Positions 25,201-36,005 of a stretch of DNA of 64,000 bases are shown here, in pieces. Within the stretch, counting starts at the first letter, position 1; each line of letters starts with the position of its first letter. Source of the stretch: Anisakis pegreffii (lineage: Eukaryota; Nematoda; Chromadorea; Rhabditida; Anisakidae); contig JAPYMA010000232.1 of NCBI GenBank assembly GCA_035041965.1, positions 1-64,000 of the forward strand. Reading direction: 5' to 3'. The notes below the pieces were generated by a model. That model saw nothing but the letters and a program-made list of their open reading frames with translations, had not been told where the DNA came from and searched no databases. The translations under genes and the position numbers were made by a program.

Positions 25201-27942
25201 TTTGTGTTTATGTTTTTGCAGTAGCAGCAACATCAGCTGGTATGATGCAGCCGTCATATAGGGGAGTGTCACCAAAAACAATCCCAGTGATATCATCGAC
25301 TTCCAAAACCCTGCCGTCACTCTCGTCGAATGTACTCGCTCCACCGCAGTTTCCATTGATGGATCCTTCAGTTCCGCCTCCTTCGGTTGGATCGTCGTTA
25401 TCGATGAATATCGTAAATCCTGCTGCTACTACTGGTGGTGGTCATCTATCAATCAGCGGTCAAACAAATCCACAGAGTATTGCTGGAATGAGCTACAATA
25501 TTCGAGCGAATCTAGCGGACGAGATCAGGACAAGAGAGCCACCAGAAGAGGACAGTGGTTCCCATCGTTTATGGAATGAAACTGCTTCTTCATCATGGTG
25601 AGTAGCCAACGATCAACTTTTAAAAGTCTTTTCTCTAATGGTCACGCTAAGATTTGTCCTGCTGCTGTCGATCTTGGTAGAATTGTTTATTTTGTTGTTG
25701 AGATAATTCAATTTGGTGGATATTTCAATTTTTGAAGTTGATATTCATTGATGCATTTTTGCCATATGAGTATATGAATGGAATCAAGATGACGGTAGTT
25801 TAACGATATTTTACTGAGCAATTGTAAAGTGTGAATGAATGTTTAACTATTTATCCAGGTCTTTGGGCAAAAGTTCCTCAACAGAGATGGGAGGTCGTGA
25901 TAGTGCTGTGATTGATGTAAATCAGCCGTCGACATCATCAAAATATCACCCACAAGATTCAAGAAGCACCTCGATGGCTGCTGCTGGTGTTCAGCCAGAT
26001 CAAAGCCAGTCGTCGCCGGTGCAATGCCGATCACGACCGGCCTTCAATGTGGAGCAATATTTCGACGAGGCAGACGAATGCTTGGGCAGTTCGGCACCGA
26101 ATTATTCGCCACATAAAGAAAAGGCATCCTTATTGCCAACACCAAGACAGCAGCAACAGTCTCAGCAGTCGCACTCGTCCTCAACACCGTTGTCGTTGTA
26201 TCAGACACCGGTACGGGATCGAGACGATCGTGCACCGACATTCAGTCATTTCCAGTTGTCTGCTGAGAGAACGTCTGGATATTCAGGTGATTTAGTTGTT
26301 GTTGTTCATCACATCATCTTTTAGATGATTGAGATTGTTATGTGTGATTGCCTGACTGAAATTTTAGGTTGTTTCCATTGAACTGGCAATAAGGAGAAAT
26401 GAAATAAGTTTCGTTCATTTGTGTGAATTTTGAGAAGTTGTGAATGTTTCTGAGATGATAGTTGTTGTTCAAATCTTGATTCTTGACTAGTAAAGATCTA
26501 GTCTTAATTCTTTGATAATGTTTTCTATATGAAATTGAATTTGTGCGATATGGTTCGCGTGAACTCTCGACGGAATGTTCATAATTGTTGTGTAATTGAA
26601 GGATCGCAACACTCTCCGATAAATCAGCAACAACAGCAACGATCAATGCAGCAACAGCCTCAGCATCAGTCTCTGGCATCAGCCACTCTAACAGCCGCCA
26701 TCCGAACACCTCTATTATCGAGTCATCAGTACGAGCCAGCAGCGGTCGATGTGAATCGAGTGTTGTACGGCAGTGGTGAAGACGTGAGGAATCTACCGAA
26801 ATGGAGTGATGAAGCAAATATGAGCAGTGCTAATCAAGTCAGGCACACTGGTAGCAGTACATTCATGAGCCAAACTCTAGCAGATAATAACGATCGGTTT
26901 TATCAGCAAGCAACAGCGATGACAACGAATCGACCGCCGTCTTACTCTTCACTTGAGCAAACGTTAGTGTTTTGATTCGTTGATTGTGGTTTTTGATTGT
27001 GTTGTTATTCTGTTGTGAAGATTTGATTATGGTTTAATTCGTTTGATATTCTAAAGTTTCTGAGGATTTGAGAGTATTTAGGAGGTGAATGGAGAGTGTT
27101 TGCTGGTGTTGAAAATTTCCATTTGGAAGTAAGGTTTCCGTCTTGGAAACTGGGGAAATAAGGGAACTACTCTGTGAGATCCATTCGTGTCTAGTTTTGT
27201 CTCGTGTGGATGCTTTTTATTGGAATGAGAAATTCATATGGAGACAGTGAGATGCTTTTAGGGTTTACATTGAATGTGGTTGGTAAGTTTGGTGTATGAT
27301 TTTATACGATGGATGATCAGTTGATTGCCAGAATGTGATTGCTTAGATGAATGTGATTAATTTAAGGATTTATTCGGAACCACCACCACTAGCTGCTCAC
27401 CTATCGTCTCGCCACGGGCAAGCATCGTCAGCCGCCGGATATGCTTGTTCTTCTTCGTTGATGTCGAGTCCTCCTCCTGCAATACGTCTGTCGAATGCAC
27501 CCGGTTTCAAGCAAAACATCATGGGGCTATCACATTCTGCGCCGAAATCACATAGGCCTCCGTCACCGCTCACTGCATCTGCTCATCACCTTTCTGGTGG
27601 TAACGTAACGCCGTTAGGAAACAGAGGAAGACGTGAGTATTTAGAGATTTTGCTGTCTTAAACGTTTTGAGCGATTCCATTAGGTTTTCATTGAAATTCA
27701 GTGGAAATTTTACGCTGAAATATTCATCGGTTTGTGATATTTTTTGTGACATCGATTGAAATGATTAATGATTATTCGTTTAAGCGAATAGTGGTCGTGG
27801 AGGAGGTGCTGCTGCTGCTGGGGGTAACAATGCATTTAGCCAACAGCATAGAGCACCACCGCAGTCATCGTCGAGAGGTGGCCGTGGCTCAGTTTCTGGG
27901 AGAGGTTCGATATTCGAGCAGTCGCGTAAATTCTTTTGGTGA
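13255..27942 (+). CDS. DIDO1/PHF3/Pps-type protein: Cys motif, TFIIS central domain, SPOC domain, Pro-rich and RG-rich tail
   Basis: Nuclear; relatives bind RNA polymerase II (the PHF3 SPOC reads its phosphorylated tail) and affect elongation, splicing or chromatin. Exons: 13255-13296, 13490-13550, 13825-13930, 14437-14571, 14643-14813, 15015-15219, 15552-15905, 16136-16233, 16426-16544, 16809-16975, 17212-17313, 17511-18006, 18312-20004, 20149-20378, 20563-20706, 20943-21201, 21569-21823, 22113-22345, 22706-22853, 23138-23288, 23661-24088, 24468-24552, 24841-24954, 25222-25597, 25859-26286, 26602-26962, 27367-27632, 27785-27942. Phases agree except in 23661-24088, one base short. About 2,461 residues. 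Features: Cys cluster (470-510), TFIIS central domain (616-720; VRRAICEKLL, LGEISVPKLVSLDATELG), a DIDO-like QHRFHLFDMNCDICTG (about 835-855), acidic and SWR-repeat region, SPOC (1247-1403; VWHGMIT, GRIP, PYDGPGI), Pro-rich tail, RGGRGSVSGRGS end. Exon 5's start is the least certain. Confidence 0.85.
14881..14922 (+). repeat. (ATT)n microsatellite in intron 5
   Basis: About 14 imperfect units of TTA/ATT/GTT lie between exons 5 and 6 of the SPOC gene. It is a simple AT-rich microsatellite with no sign of function. Confidence 0.85.
16809..17313 (+). other. Cys-rich, zinc-finger-like segment of the SPOC gene (exons 10-11)
   Basis: Exons 10 and 11 carry Cys470, Cys473, Cys478, Cys480, Cys506 and Cys510 in the frame CTTCRISLCDC and, after about 25 residues, YCSMEC. 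Relatives such as PHF3 and DIDO1 have a Cys pair and a 'YCS..C' element just upstream of the TFIIS domain, followed by a stretch resembling LLDRSGTMLNGPSAP, which is also present here. It is not a full C4HC3 PHD finger: the His and one Cys pair are missing. Zinc binding is inferred only. Confidence 0.5.
17784..18410 (+). other. TFIIS central domain segment (exons 12-13)
   Basis: Exon 12 ends with RRLQVRRAICEKLL, an ADLAFTQQELKALSQRIEEE helix and KYRSWFRQFLICVTDE. The intron at 18007-18311 is phase 1, and exon 13 resumes with GFYLRTILGEISVPKLVSL and ELGAEKLAAEM. The order matches the three-helix central domain of TFIIS-like proteins through to the L-x-x-x-E-L-A signature. It contributes to polymerase binding in relatives. 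It lacks the acidic C-terminal zinc ribbon of true TFIIS. Confidence 0.9.
19998..21050 (+). other. SPOC domain segment (exons 13-16)
   Basis: Starting from IWDLEADHAVWHGMITMG, the domain runs through FPSTLRIIGRIPPQVVVDYL, then FLKCFMDMRRKNRYSVLAL and LKDGYLIALASGEQPP, to PYDGPGIADNHPDMIICVIV. These are the canonical SPOC strands and turns, including the V-W-x-G opening, the G-R-I, and the D-G-P-G near the end. It is split by introns at 20005-20148, 20379-20562 and 20707-20942. Arg and Lys residues that could contact a phosphopeptide lie in the middle strands, but I could not map them without alignment. Confidence 0.9.
23661..24088 (+). other. Exon 21 of the SPOC gene, carrying a one-base frame break
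   Basis: The exon must enter in phase 0 from the KLK end of exon 20 and leave in phase 0 into exon 22 (GNSLLPPP), but it is 428 bases long, not a multiple of three. The entry frame reads QMNIQLEGLDAF and then Pro-rich codons and stops at TGA 23823-23825. The exit frame reads IPPVPPPIIPSNTDAMS and ends DDDEHEQKSE. Both halves look coding. The C-run around 23771-23806 is where one base seems to be missing. Confidence 0.8.
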
Positions 27943-28224
27943 CATGAATCAGGAAACTTGGTGTAAATCAACGGGTATATATTGTTGTTTGTGTAATTTT
28001 AGTTGTTTTCGTTGTTATGCTTATTGTTATGGTGTCATCGAATGTTGATTGAATACGTTGCATTCTTATTGGTTTTTTTTTGAAAATATGATTTATATAT
28101 GTGCTGGTCAATGTATTTGAAACTAATTATTAATCGCAAGAGTTTTTTTGTTTCGTCATTATTATTATTGCTGTTTTGATGAATCGCTTTTGTGTCAAAA
28201 AGCATGTTGTTGCTGTTATTATTA

Positions 28225-28257
<33 letters not shown>

Positions 28258-31200
28258 CATTGCTTTCAAGTGTTGATGATATTATTGCATGACTGGAATT
28301 GTCCTCACTCTTTTTGTTGTCATTTCTAGAACTGATAACTTAATTAGTTTGAGAATTGTTATTGTAGTTGTTATTATTATTGTAAATCTCATCGAACCTA
28401 TTTGTGGATATTATTAGTGAAAGTGGGTTTTAGTAATTATAAATAAGAACTCGGTTATCAGTTGGAATGTTTTGTAATGTTTGCAGAATAATTGGAATGT
28501 GTATGTAATATATAACGACATAATAGAATTGTTATTTTATTTTTTGCGAATTGTTTTGCTGCGGTAATTCTTTTTTTGTTTGAGAAAATTATGCGTGTTG
28601 TTTATGTGCGTTTAGATTTACTCGTTCGTGTATGCGACTGAATTGAAATGTCCATTAATAGCTTTCATGTCAGTTATTAATATTATTCAGGTGGTGAGAA
28701 CGTTGTCAGTTTTGGAATGAACAGAATTTTTATGAAAGAGTATAATTTTAGTCAAAATGGTGATTGCCTGCAAGCAAGCAAGTGTCATTGAACAGTGTTT
28801 ATTTAGATTGATTCATTATCACTGTCACCGTTGCTTTGTTATCGTTAGAAATTTGAACTTTGGTCGTCACTTCACTCAGATTATCACATTATCAAATATT
28901 TTCGCTTATTGTTTTGAAGTTGTTGATTGAATCGATGGTCGTCTTGATTATTATGTGATTTGTACAATGCAATTGTAGTAAGAATGTTTTACATTAATAT
29001 TAGATATTGATAAATACTTGTAGCTGAAGAGTATACCGCATACGTCGCCATAAGTTTTCCTTCGTATCCATTCATTTGAAGTCAATTGATCACTTTTTGA
29101 TTTTGATTTACTCATTGATCGTGAATCTATTCTGGTATACGAGTGTTCCTCCGTTCCCTACACTCAGATTCCAGATGCCCTCAAATCAGTGATTTTCCAA
29201 GCGTGCCATGAATGGAGCAAGATCAGAGCCCCTAAAAATTACTCGAATGGAATCAAAGAAGGTATTGGGAACTTCATTGAGATGTTGATCATCTCATCAG
29301 CAAAATGATTTTGAACGACGTTCTTTGGAAAGTGCGAATGAAGCACACATTCCTTCTTGTCTAGCTTGTCCTTTTGCATGATCGTTTATATCTCAATTAA
29401 TGTGATGATGAGAAATTTTCGTGTTTTCGTGTCCTTTTCTACAGACTCGTCTAGTATTTTCGTTACTCGGTTGGTTATTCATTCAGTTGTTCTATCGTCT
29501 CTGTTCAATTTCTCGTCTTTTCGAAGTCTCATTTTAAGTTTTCTTCAAAAAACGTCACTGCAATTGAAATTCCCTATTAAAATTTTATATTTTATTAGAA
29601 AAACAACTAGTTGTTCTCTCATTGTCACTTTCCTTTTGAATTTCATGTCGATTGCGTTTTTTCGTTTGTTTTCGTGTGGCCTAATTGCTACTGAACTTTT
29701 CATGCAGTTATCACCGTATTCATGTTCGTCTGTAAATTAAGCTTTCAGCTTACAGCTTGGAAGCGATTCCGTTGTCAATATCATCTTAATCGGTTCCTCG
29801 CACATTGATGTTCAACGCTCTAGATATATAATCATTTGATGTACTATTTCAATGCATATGTCTTACAAAATATATTTATTTTGTTTAAAAGTTTTTCGAC
29901 AATACATATTGTTGCCATTAGAATTGTATTTTTTAAATTTTTCACTGGTAAATATCAGAATTTTGTTCGAACCTCAACGAATTCAAATGCTGAACTGATG
30001 CAGAGAGCACTTATAGCTGTTGATTAAACAGTGGTGAGTTTTGATTGGTGAGCGGGCGATTTCGAGAGATAAATTTAGAAAATCTGGTGAATTTAACGGA
30101 AACACGGTAGTAGTAACACAAGTTTATGCTAGATTGAAAGTGAATGCTTATCAACGCTTATGCGGTTGCATATCAACGAATTGAAATTATTCTTTGACAA
30201 AAGATACAATACATTTTGTCGAAGCAAACATGAAAGCAAGTTAATCTGCTTTGAGAAATGCCACTGAAGTGATGAAATGTAAAAAAAATGTTAATCTGCT
30301 CATTGAAGTGATAAAATTGTAACTGATTAAAAGTTACAATAGAGATCGCGATTCGTGAATGAGAGGAATCTGGACACAACGAATATTCACACTAATTGAT
30401 CATTCGATTGCAGAACATATCTCAAAATCAGAGAAAATAGCAGTATTTTTGGAATATTGCTATTTATGTTAACCACCAACAATAAACCACATTCACAGCC
30501 ATTCTCAGTGATAATTTCAGCCATCTGTGGGTAAAAAGAAATGACGGGGTTGTTTTTGCGAAACTGCACACACCACAAAACCCGAATTGAGCTATCTAAT
30601 GATGGAGGAAGGATTGTCCGTTTTAAGACCGTTTAATTTCAATTAACGCATCAACTCAACAAAATTTCCACTGAAGATATTAGCAACGAGAGCGATCTGT
30701 CTCTAACACTAGCTCTCCCTGTTTCGAAAGTGCATTCCTTCATGATCTGCTTCTAAAGTAATGATAACGGGAAGAGTAACGAACGCTATGGACTATCTGA
30801 TCATGATACTATGCATGGATTCATTGCCTATGGGAAGAAGATGAAGTTAGAACTTGACTGCTCATTTCACGCAATTGTTATGCGCTTGAATGTAAGCTGT
30901 TGATTGTATACTACTCTTCGAATAAGTTCCTTCCTTGTGGTCGATCACAATTTTTCATGCTGGACAATAAGTGCACACGTGTTCCATTCGCTTTTCACTA
31001 CTCTGGCAAGCAGAGATCACTGGAAATACACTTCATAAATGGATGGATGGATCTATGAATGCATAAATGATCCCTCGGGATTGTTTCGCACTTCCCAGCA
31101 AACTTCAACTTTTTTCAGCTCATCGCCAGTCATTCGCAGCCATCGTAAAGCTATTTAGGATGTGTATAACCGCAAATTGTTGCAAATCAAATACGCCTAA

Positions 31201-31594
31201 CTAATATTTCCAGTGTTTTGCTCATTTGCACACAAAAAATATTGTTTACCAATTGCAATTTCAAATCGAATTAGGAGAAACTTCGAATTGTTCCTCATTT
31301 ACGACAAGTCGCTTCCTCATTATCGTTTCTCAGTGAATATCCGAGCAAATCATCCTCAAATCATCGTCGAATCAGTAGCATCCACGCTTTAACATCCTCC
31401 AACGTGGCCAATTCCTAGAATATTTAAGCGCTTCCTACGAAAATCGCGATTCACAAATCATTTCTATACTCCTAATCCACGGCTATCGTTTCCAATTGTA
31501 GGTGCCCATCCAAGAATTCCAGTCCTTCAGAAACCTTCTTCGTTGACTTATTCGCTGTTCATCACTATTAATCAATTGCTATCAACGAATAAAG
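27943..31594. other. Intergenic AT-rich region, no gene recognised
   Basis: This includes the likely 3' UTR of the SPOC gene, (ATT)n runs near 28.15-28.4 kb, and only short frames rich in Phe, Ile and Ser that look like AT-driven noise. No splice-linked or family-like exon was found on either strand. Confidence 0.45.
28150..28260 (+). repeat. (ATT)n microsatellite
   Basis: Two runs of ATT/TTA units with a few substitutions lie 210-320 bases past the SPOC gene stop codon. This is simple sequence, probably in or beyond the 3' UTR. Confidence 0.85.
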
Positions 31595-32373
31595 ATGTCA
31601 GAGAATTTGGAAGATTCGGATCTCAGTTCCTCTGTGATCGATCTGCATGAGTAGATCAATGGGACGAGCGGGATCCGTTCAGTTTCGAATCACGAAACCT
31701 TTCAGCTAATGCAAGATGATGGAGTGATGATAGCCTCAACGTTCAACTTGTATATAAGTTATCGATTCTGTGGATCGTACAGTAATGTATGTGCATTAGA
31801 GCTGAACTCTTCAATAAACAATTTACTCACTTCATTTGAAGTACCTCAATCAATTCGTGAAATTTTTGTGACAGAGACTGTACAGATATTTGCATGCTTT
31901 ATAGAAAAACTTAAGGTCTTCTGTGGTTTCTAGTTCTTTTCCCTGAGGTAGTATTAATAAAACACCTATATCTCCTCAACCATGCCAAATTGCTCAGTAA
32001 AATTTTTATAATCTGAATCTAGAGGTTCTGCTGGATCGAACTATGAAAAGAAAGTTATATCTAAGATAGCAGTTCAATAATAAACTGCTATCTTAAATAT
32101 AACTCGAAAAAAAGCATCATCATAACGTTCCTCTTTATTTTGCAGGCATCGTTCGGGAAGAGATTCCGTTGTAAATGGATGGCCGAGAAGGCATGCTCTT
32201 CACTGTTTGCAAACAAGGAAACTGATCAGAATCCCGTAGTGAGCGGATTCACAGAATCGCTTGCAACGGTTGGATATCGCGAAGAGCTGCTCGAATTCTG
32301 TGTGCCTATTCAAATCGCTCACAACTACGAGGACGACGTCACAATCACATTCCAATTGGAGTACTGTTTATGA
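31595..32373 (+). CDS. Tentative small gene of unknown function
   Basis: Not recognised. The last exon, 32146-32373, follows ttttgcag and reads KWMAEKACSSLF, then ATVGYREELLEFC and DDVTITFQLEYCL before a stop; its composition is clearly coding. In phase with it, an upstream stretch ends at 31915 and reads NNLLTSFEVPQSIREIF and CFIEKLK; its donor would be GTCTTC, which is odd. A first exon at 31595-31650 (MSENLEDSDLSSSVIDLH) followed by gtagat is possible, joining at 31762 or 31786. Alternatively the start is the ATG at 31709, just after a TTTCAG. The intron 31916-32145 is filled by a dispersed repeat and a hairpin. The protein would be about 130-150 residues, soluble and mildly acidic. Confidence 0.45.
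31956..32046 (+). repeat. Dispersed repeat fragment
   Basis: The phrases 'acctatatctcctcaac', 'gaatctagaggttctgct' and 'ggatcgaactat' match, with divergence, the unit clustered at 10.8-11.7 kb and the one at the left edge. It lies in the putative intron of the tentative gene. Confidence 0.55.
32054..32103. repeat. Inverted repeat, 21-bp arms, 8-nt loop
   Basis: The left arm 32054-32074 and the right arm 32083-32103 pair with a single internal mismatch. The transcript on either strand could form a stable hairpin. It sits about 40 bases upstream of the 3' splice site at 32145. It could be the tip of a MITE, a pre-miRNA-like hairpin or a chance product of a small inversion; the arms have no recognised family. 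Confidence 0.8.
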
Positions 32374-35300
32374 GGAACATTCTCTTGAATTCTAACGAAA
32401 TGATTATTTTGATCCTTTCAGATCAAATTCAAAAATTTCAACTGCTCAATGTTTTTAAATGGTTCTGAGTCAAATCCCTTGCCTACCTACACGCACATCC
32501 CAAATTTTCTAAGTTCTAAGTTATTCTGCATATCGGATAAAGTTCATCTGCAATGTCAATCATTAAATTCCACTCTGATCACATCTAGCTAGTCCCATCT
32601 GTGGGATACACTCGCTTGCACTTATCCCCATATAATCCCTTTAGCTGCTTTTTACAGTTGTAATGTATCGTTCGCTGCGCGTATACAAATCAACATCTCT
32701 CAACGATCACAACCCTAGCCAGGCAGGCACAACAGCTTCATCAACTCCGTCGTTCATCTTCTTTGCTAGAGCTGTAAAACTAGTGGCTAATCTTGACTGT
32801 GAAAACATCTGTCTGTGACGGTCGTCCTGACACGTACAAATATGCTGCTCCAGTAACTAATCTCCCCTTCTTCAGTGTGTAATAAAGAAAGATAGGCCGG
32901 CCAATACACTCACTTCAGTCACATCTCCTCATATGTCATATATGCTGACAAATGGATTCTGCTAAGTTATTATTAGTAATAGCAATAAATAAATCCTTCC
33001 TTATCCATAGACATTATTCAAGTCTGCAATATGCATTCGAAATCAACATTTGTTGCACGGACTTTTTTGGATTGTACACGAGTGAGTGACTGTGTTCGCA
33101 CGCTATACGGACTGAAAATGGGAAGATAATGGATAATGCCATAAGATGAACACAAGATTACACTAATGATCCCTATAAACCCGTAAATCCTCCTCAACTA
33201 TACACTCTACACATAAATTATTATTTACAATGCGATGAACTTCACAGTCTTAACTAGACAGATAGATATCTCATAAGCTTTACAGTGTTTATTCTGCATA
33301 ATCAATCGCTTTCTTTTGCTTGTTTACTCGTTGAGGGCTTTTTTTTCGTCGGTTCCATTCGCATCTCCAAATAAGTCAAACCAAACCATAAGCAAGCAAG
33401 TAAATCACAACAGACAACAAACAGCAACGATGATTTCGTTGTTGGTTTCGCAATCAGAAAGTGCAAATACTCAGCAAATGGTGAAGTTATGTGAGAGGGC
33501 AGTGAAGGATGGAAGAAGGAATGAATGATGAGGAGGTAATTGGCTGGATATCGCATATTTCACCATCACCATCGTTTTAATGCTAGATCAACGAATAAGG
33601 AATATATCTGTACAAACAGCATAATAGGCGAACACTAGCTGAGACGTTCAACAAGTTACACCAACTGCGTTGCATATGGAAATAACTATGCACAGATGAT
33701 GATAGATTATATATGCATAGATGAATATTTTTGAACGTGGGAAGTAACAGAGGTTAATGCAGATTTATGACATGAAAGCATCGTAATTCTAACGAATCCG
33801 CAAAAAAATTGCGCTCTAAATCACGAGTTGGACTATGCATGATTCCCTCTGAGCTCATTTCTAGATATCTTGTCCTGATAGCCCAACCAATCATTCTGTA
33901 GAGTTGAGCATGACGAGTATGAATTTGAATTTGGACTGAATAGAATCCTCAGACTATTAATTCAAGCCCGTATGCCTACTCAGATCCATTATCTTCACAT
34001 TTCTTCATATAATGAATGATGCTACTATCTGTGATCATTCATTCACGGTTCATGATTCATTCCTACGAATTATATACAGAAAATCCAAGAGATACATAAG
34101 CTTATGGTAGATCAAATCAACTGAAACGTTTCAATTGAACCATCATTTCAAACTGAAATGTTCTGGGCGGATTTCATCAAGTGGTATGAGATAAAGTAGT
34201 AGATTAGGAAGTATGCAATATTTCTAAGTTACCTATAGAATGATCTTTGGAATCGTTCGACGAGCTATAAAATGGAGGAAGGATAACTCCAAACAATACC
34301 CTAGGGACGGGCCGAGAAAACGATTGGGCTTCTCGACCAGCGGATTAACTCTATGAAAAGCTCATCAATCTAGATCGCTTCATCTTTCGCTATTCACCTC
34401 TCATTCATATCATTTTATCCCACTCATTGATCGCTTATCCCAGTCAATTCACTTGTTGTGTTGCATTGGACATTTGAAGCATTTTCATGATTCCATTAGG
34501 CGCCCTTCAGTTAAATTTGATAAATTTAAAGCATAATGACGACCTCAACCCTTTAGGGTCACCGACCATGCTGTCTTCAAGCACATAATCGTTTTTCTTT
34601 GATATTCATTCGTTCTTTTATGTTTGCTGTTGTTGCTTATTAGCCTCTATCGTTGAGGTCAACACGGTCAAAGTCGTTTGAGTGTGTAGATCCGTTTGCT
34701 CCTTTCTTTTCTATTATCCCCTTTATCTTGCTCCATTGAGGCAATTAATTGCTGTCTTCACACTTGAAGATATCTTTTTTGTTCTGGAATCATTTCATTC
34801 AGCTAAGAATCGTTTCCATCAAATGTTATTCGATCATTTATCTAGATCAGAATCCAGGACTTGCCTAACTTTGGTTATACTCATAAGTGGGAACTTCAAC
34901 CCGAGCCCGAGTTTGACATAACCTCCATTAGTGTTCGAAATTAAGTTTTCTATAATGGATCAAAAAACGTTTGTAAACAAAAGCCGCATGAATGAATCAT
35001 AGCCGTGTTCACTTGGTGCAATGAAACTGAATATATTGGAAACCTAGCACAGTTTTCGTTCATCAGCGATCTGCTCTTAAATGTGATTGCGTTCGATGAA
35101 ACTAATCTCTTTTGACAGCAACTTTATTTTTAGTCGTTTTTTCAGTTGTCATTTTTCTCACCAAAGTGGAAATGAATACTAATGTGAATCATTCAAGAGA
35201 TTGCTTTTATTCAGGCCATAGCAGCGGGGTGTTATGTATGGGTGAATGATCAATTGCAATATCAGATTCTCTGATGTGTCGTCGTCCATGAATCGCTGCT

Positions 35301-35953
35301 ATCTTACATATTCATATACCTTTCATGTTCGTATATGGAATATGGAATAATTTATGGAATAAAATACTTTCATATTCAACAATTTTACGTCGTATTCTTT
35401 CTTTCTGCATTCGACTATGAATAATATATGGTATTCGAGAATGCCAAAGTAAATTCATATCGTGATGTCGAATAATGAATATTCTAAAATCATTGCTTAT
35501 GATTCGAACGTTCCAATCCATACAATTCATGCTTCATCAACGAGGACAGTCATTTCTCTTCGCTAAATTCTTCCGAATGTCTATTTTTCCCAGAACAAAA
35601 TATTTTCCATTTCAATTGTACATGAAAATATCAAAATGTCTGTCCATCGCAATATGACTAATGAGCTAGGCTTTTTTCCTATAATCTTTGAGCAACAGAA
35701 AAATAAGACTGCTTTTTAATTCATTCATTTTTTAAATTCACAGTGCAATCGATATGATCGACTATTGATCATCTATCGATGCGAATATCCAAAAAAGCAG
35801 TTTTTCGAGAGGACCATTTCTCCTCATATCTCTAATGAAATCCATCCCAACAACGTTTCATACATTGATTAAATCGACGATTCATTTTGTCTGAATGCTG
35901 TTTCCTTTGAGAACTTGCCGATAGTCAAAAGTACAACGATGTATCTATTCGGA

Positions 35954-36005
35954 TGAATTGGTAATAGCACTATCGTTAACGATGGTGCTATTACCTATTC
36001 ATCTG
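35954..36005. repeat. 52-bp near-perfect palindrome
   Basis: Centred between 35979 and 35980, with a central ATCGTTAACGAT. The arms GGTAATAGCAC and GTGCTATTACC flank the centre, and GATGAAT and ATTCATC lie outside. Only two positions per arm fail to pair. It would extrude a cruciform or fold as a loop-free hairpin. Confidence 0.9.
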
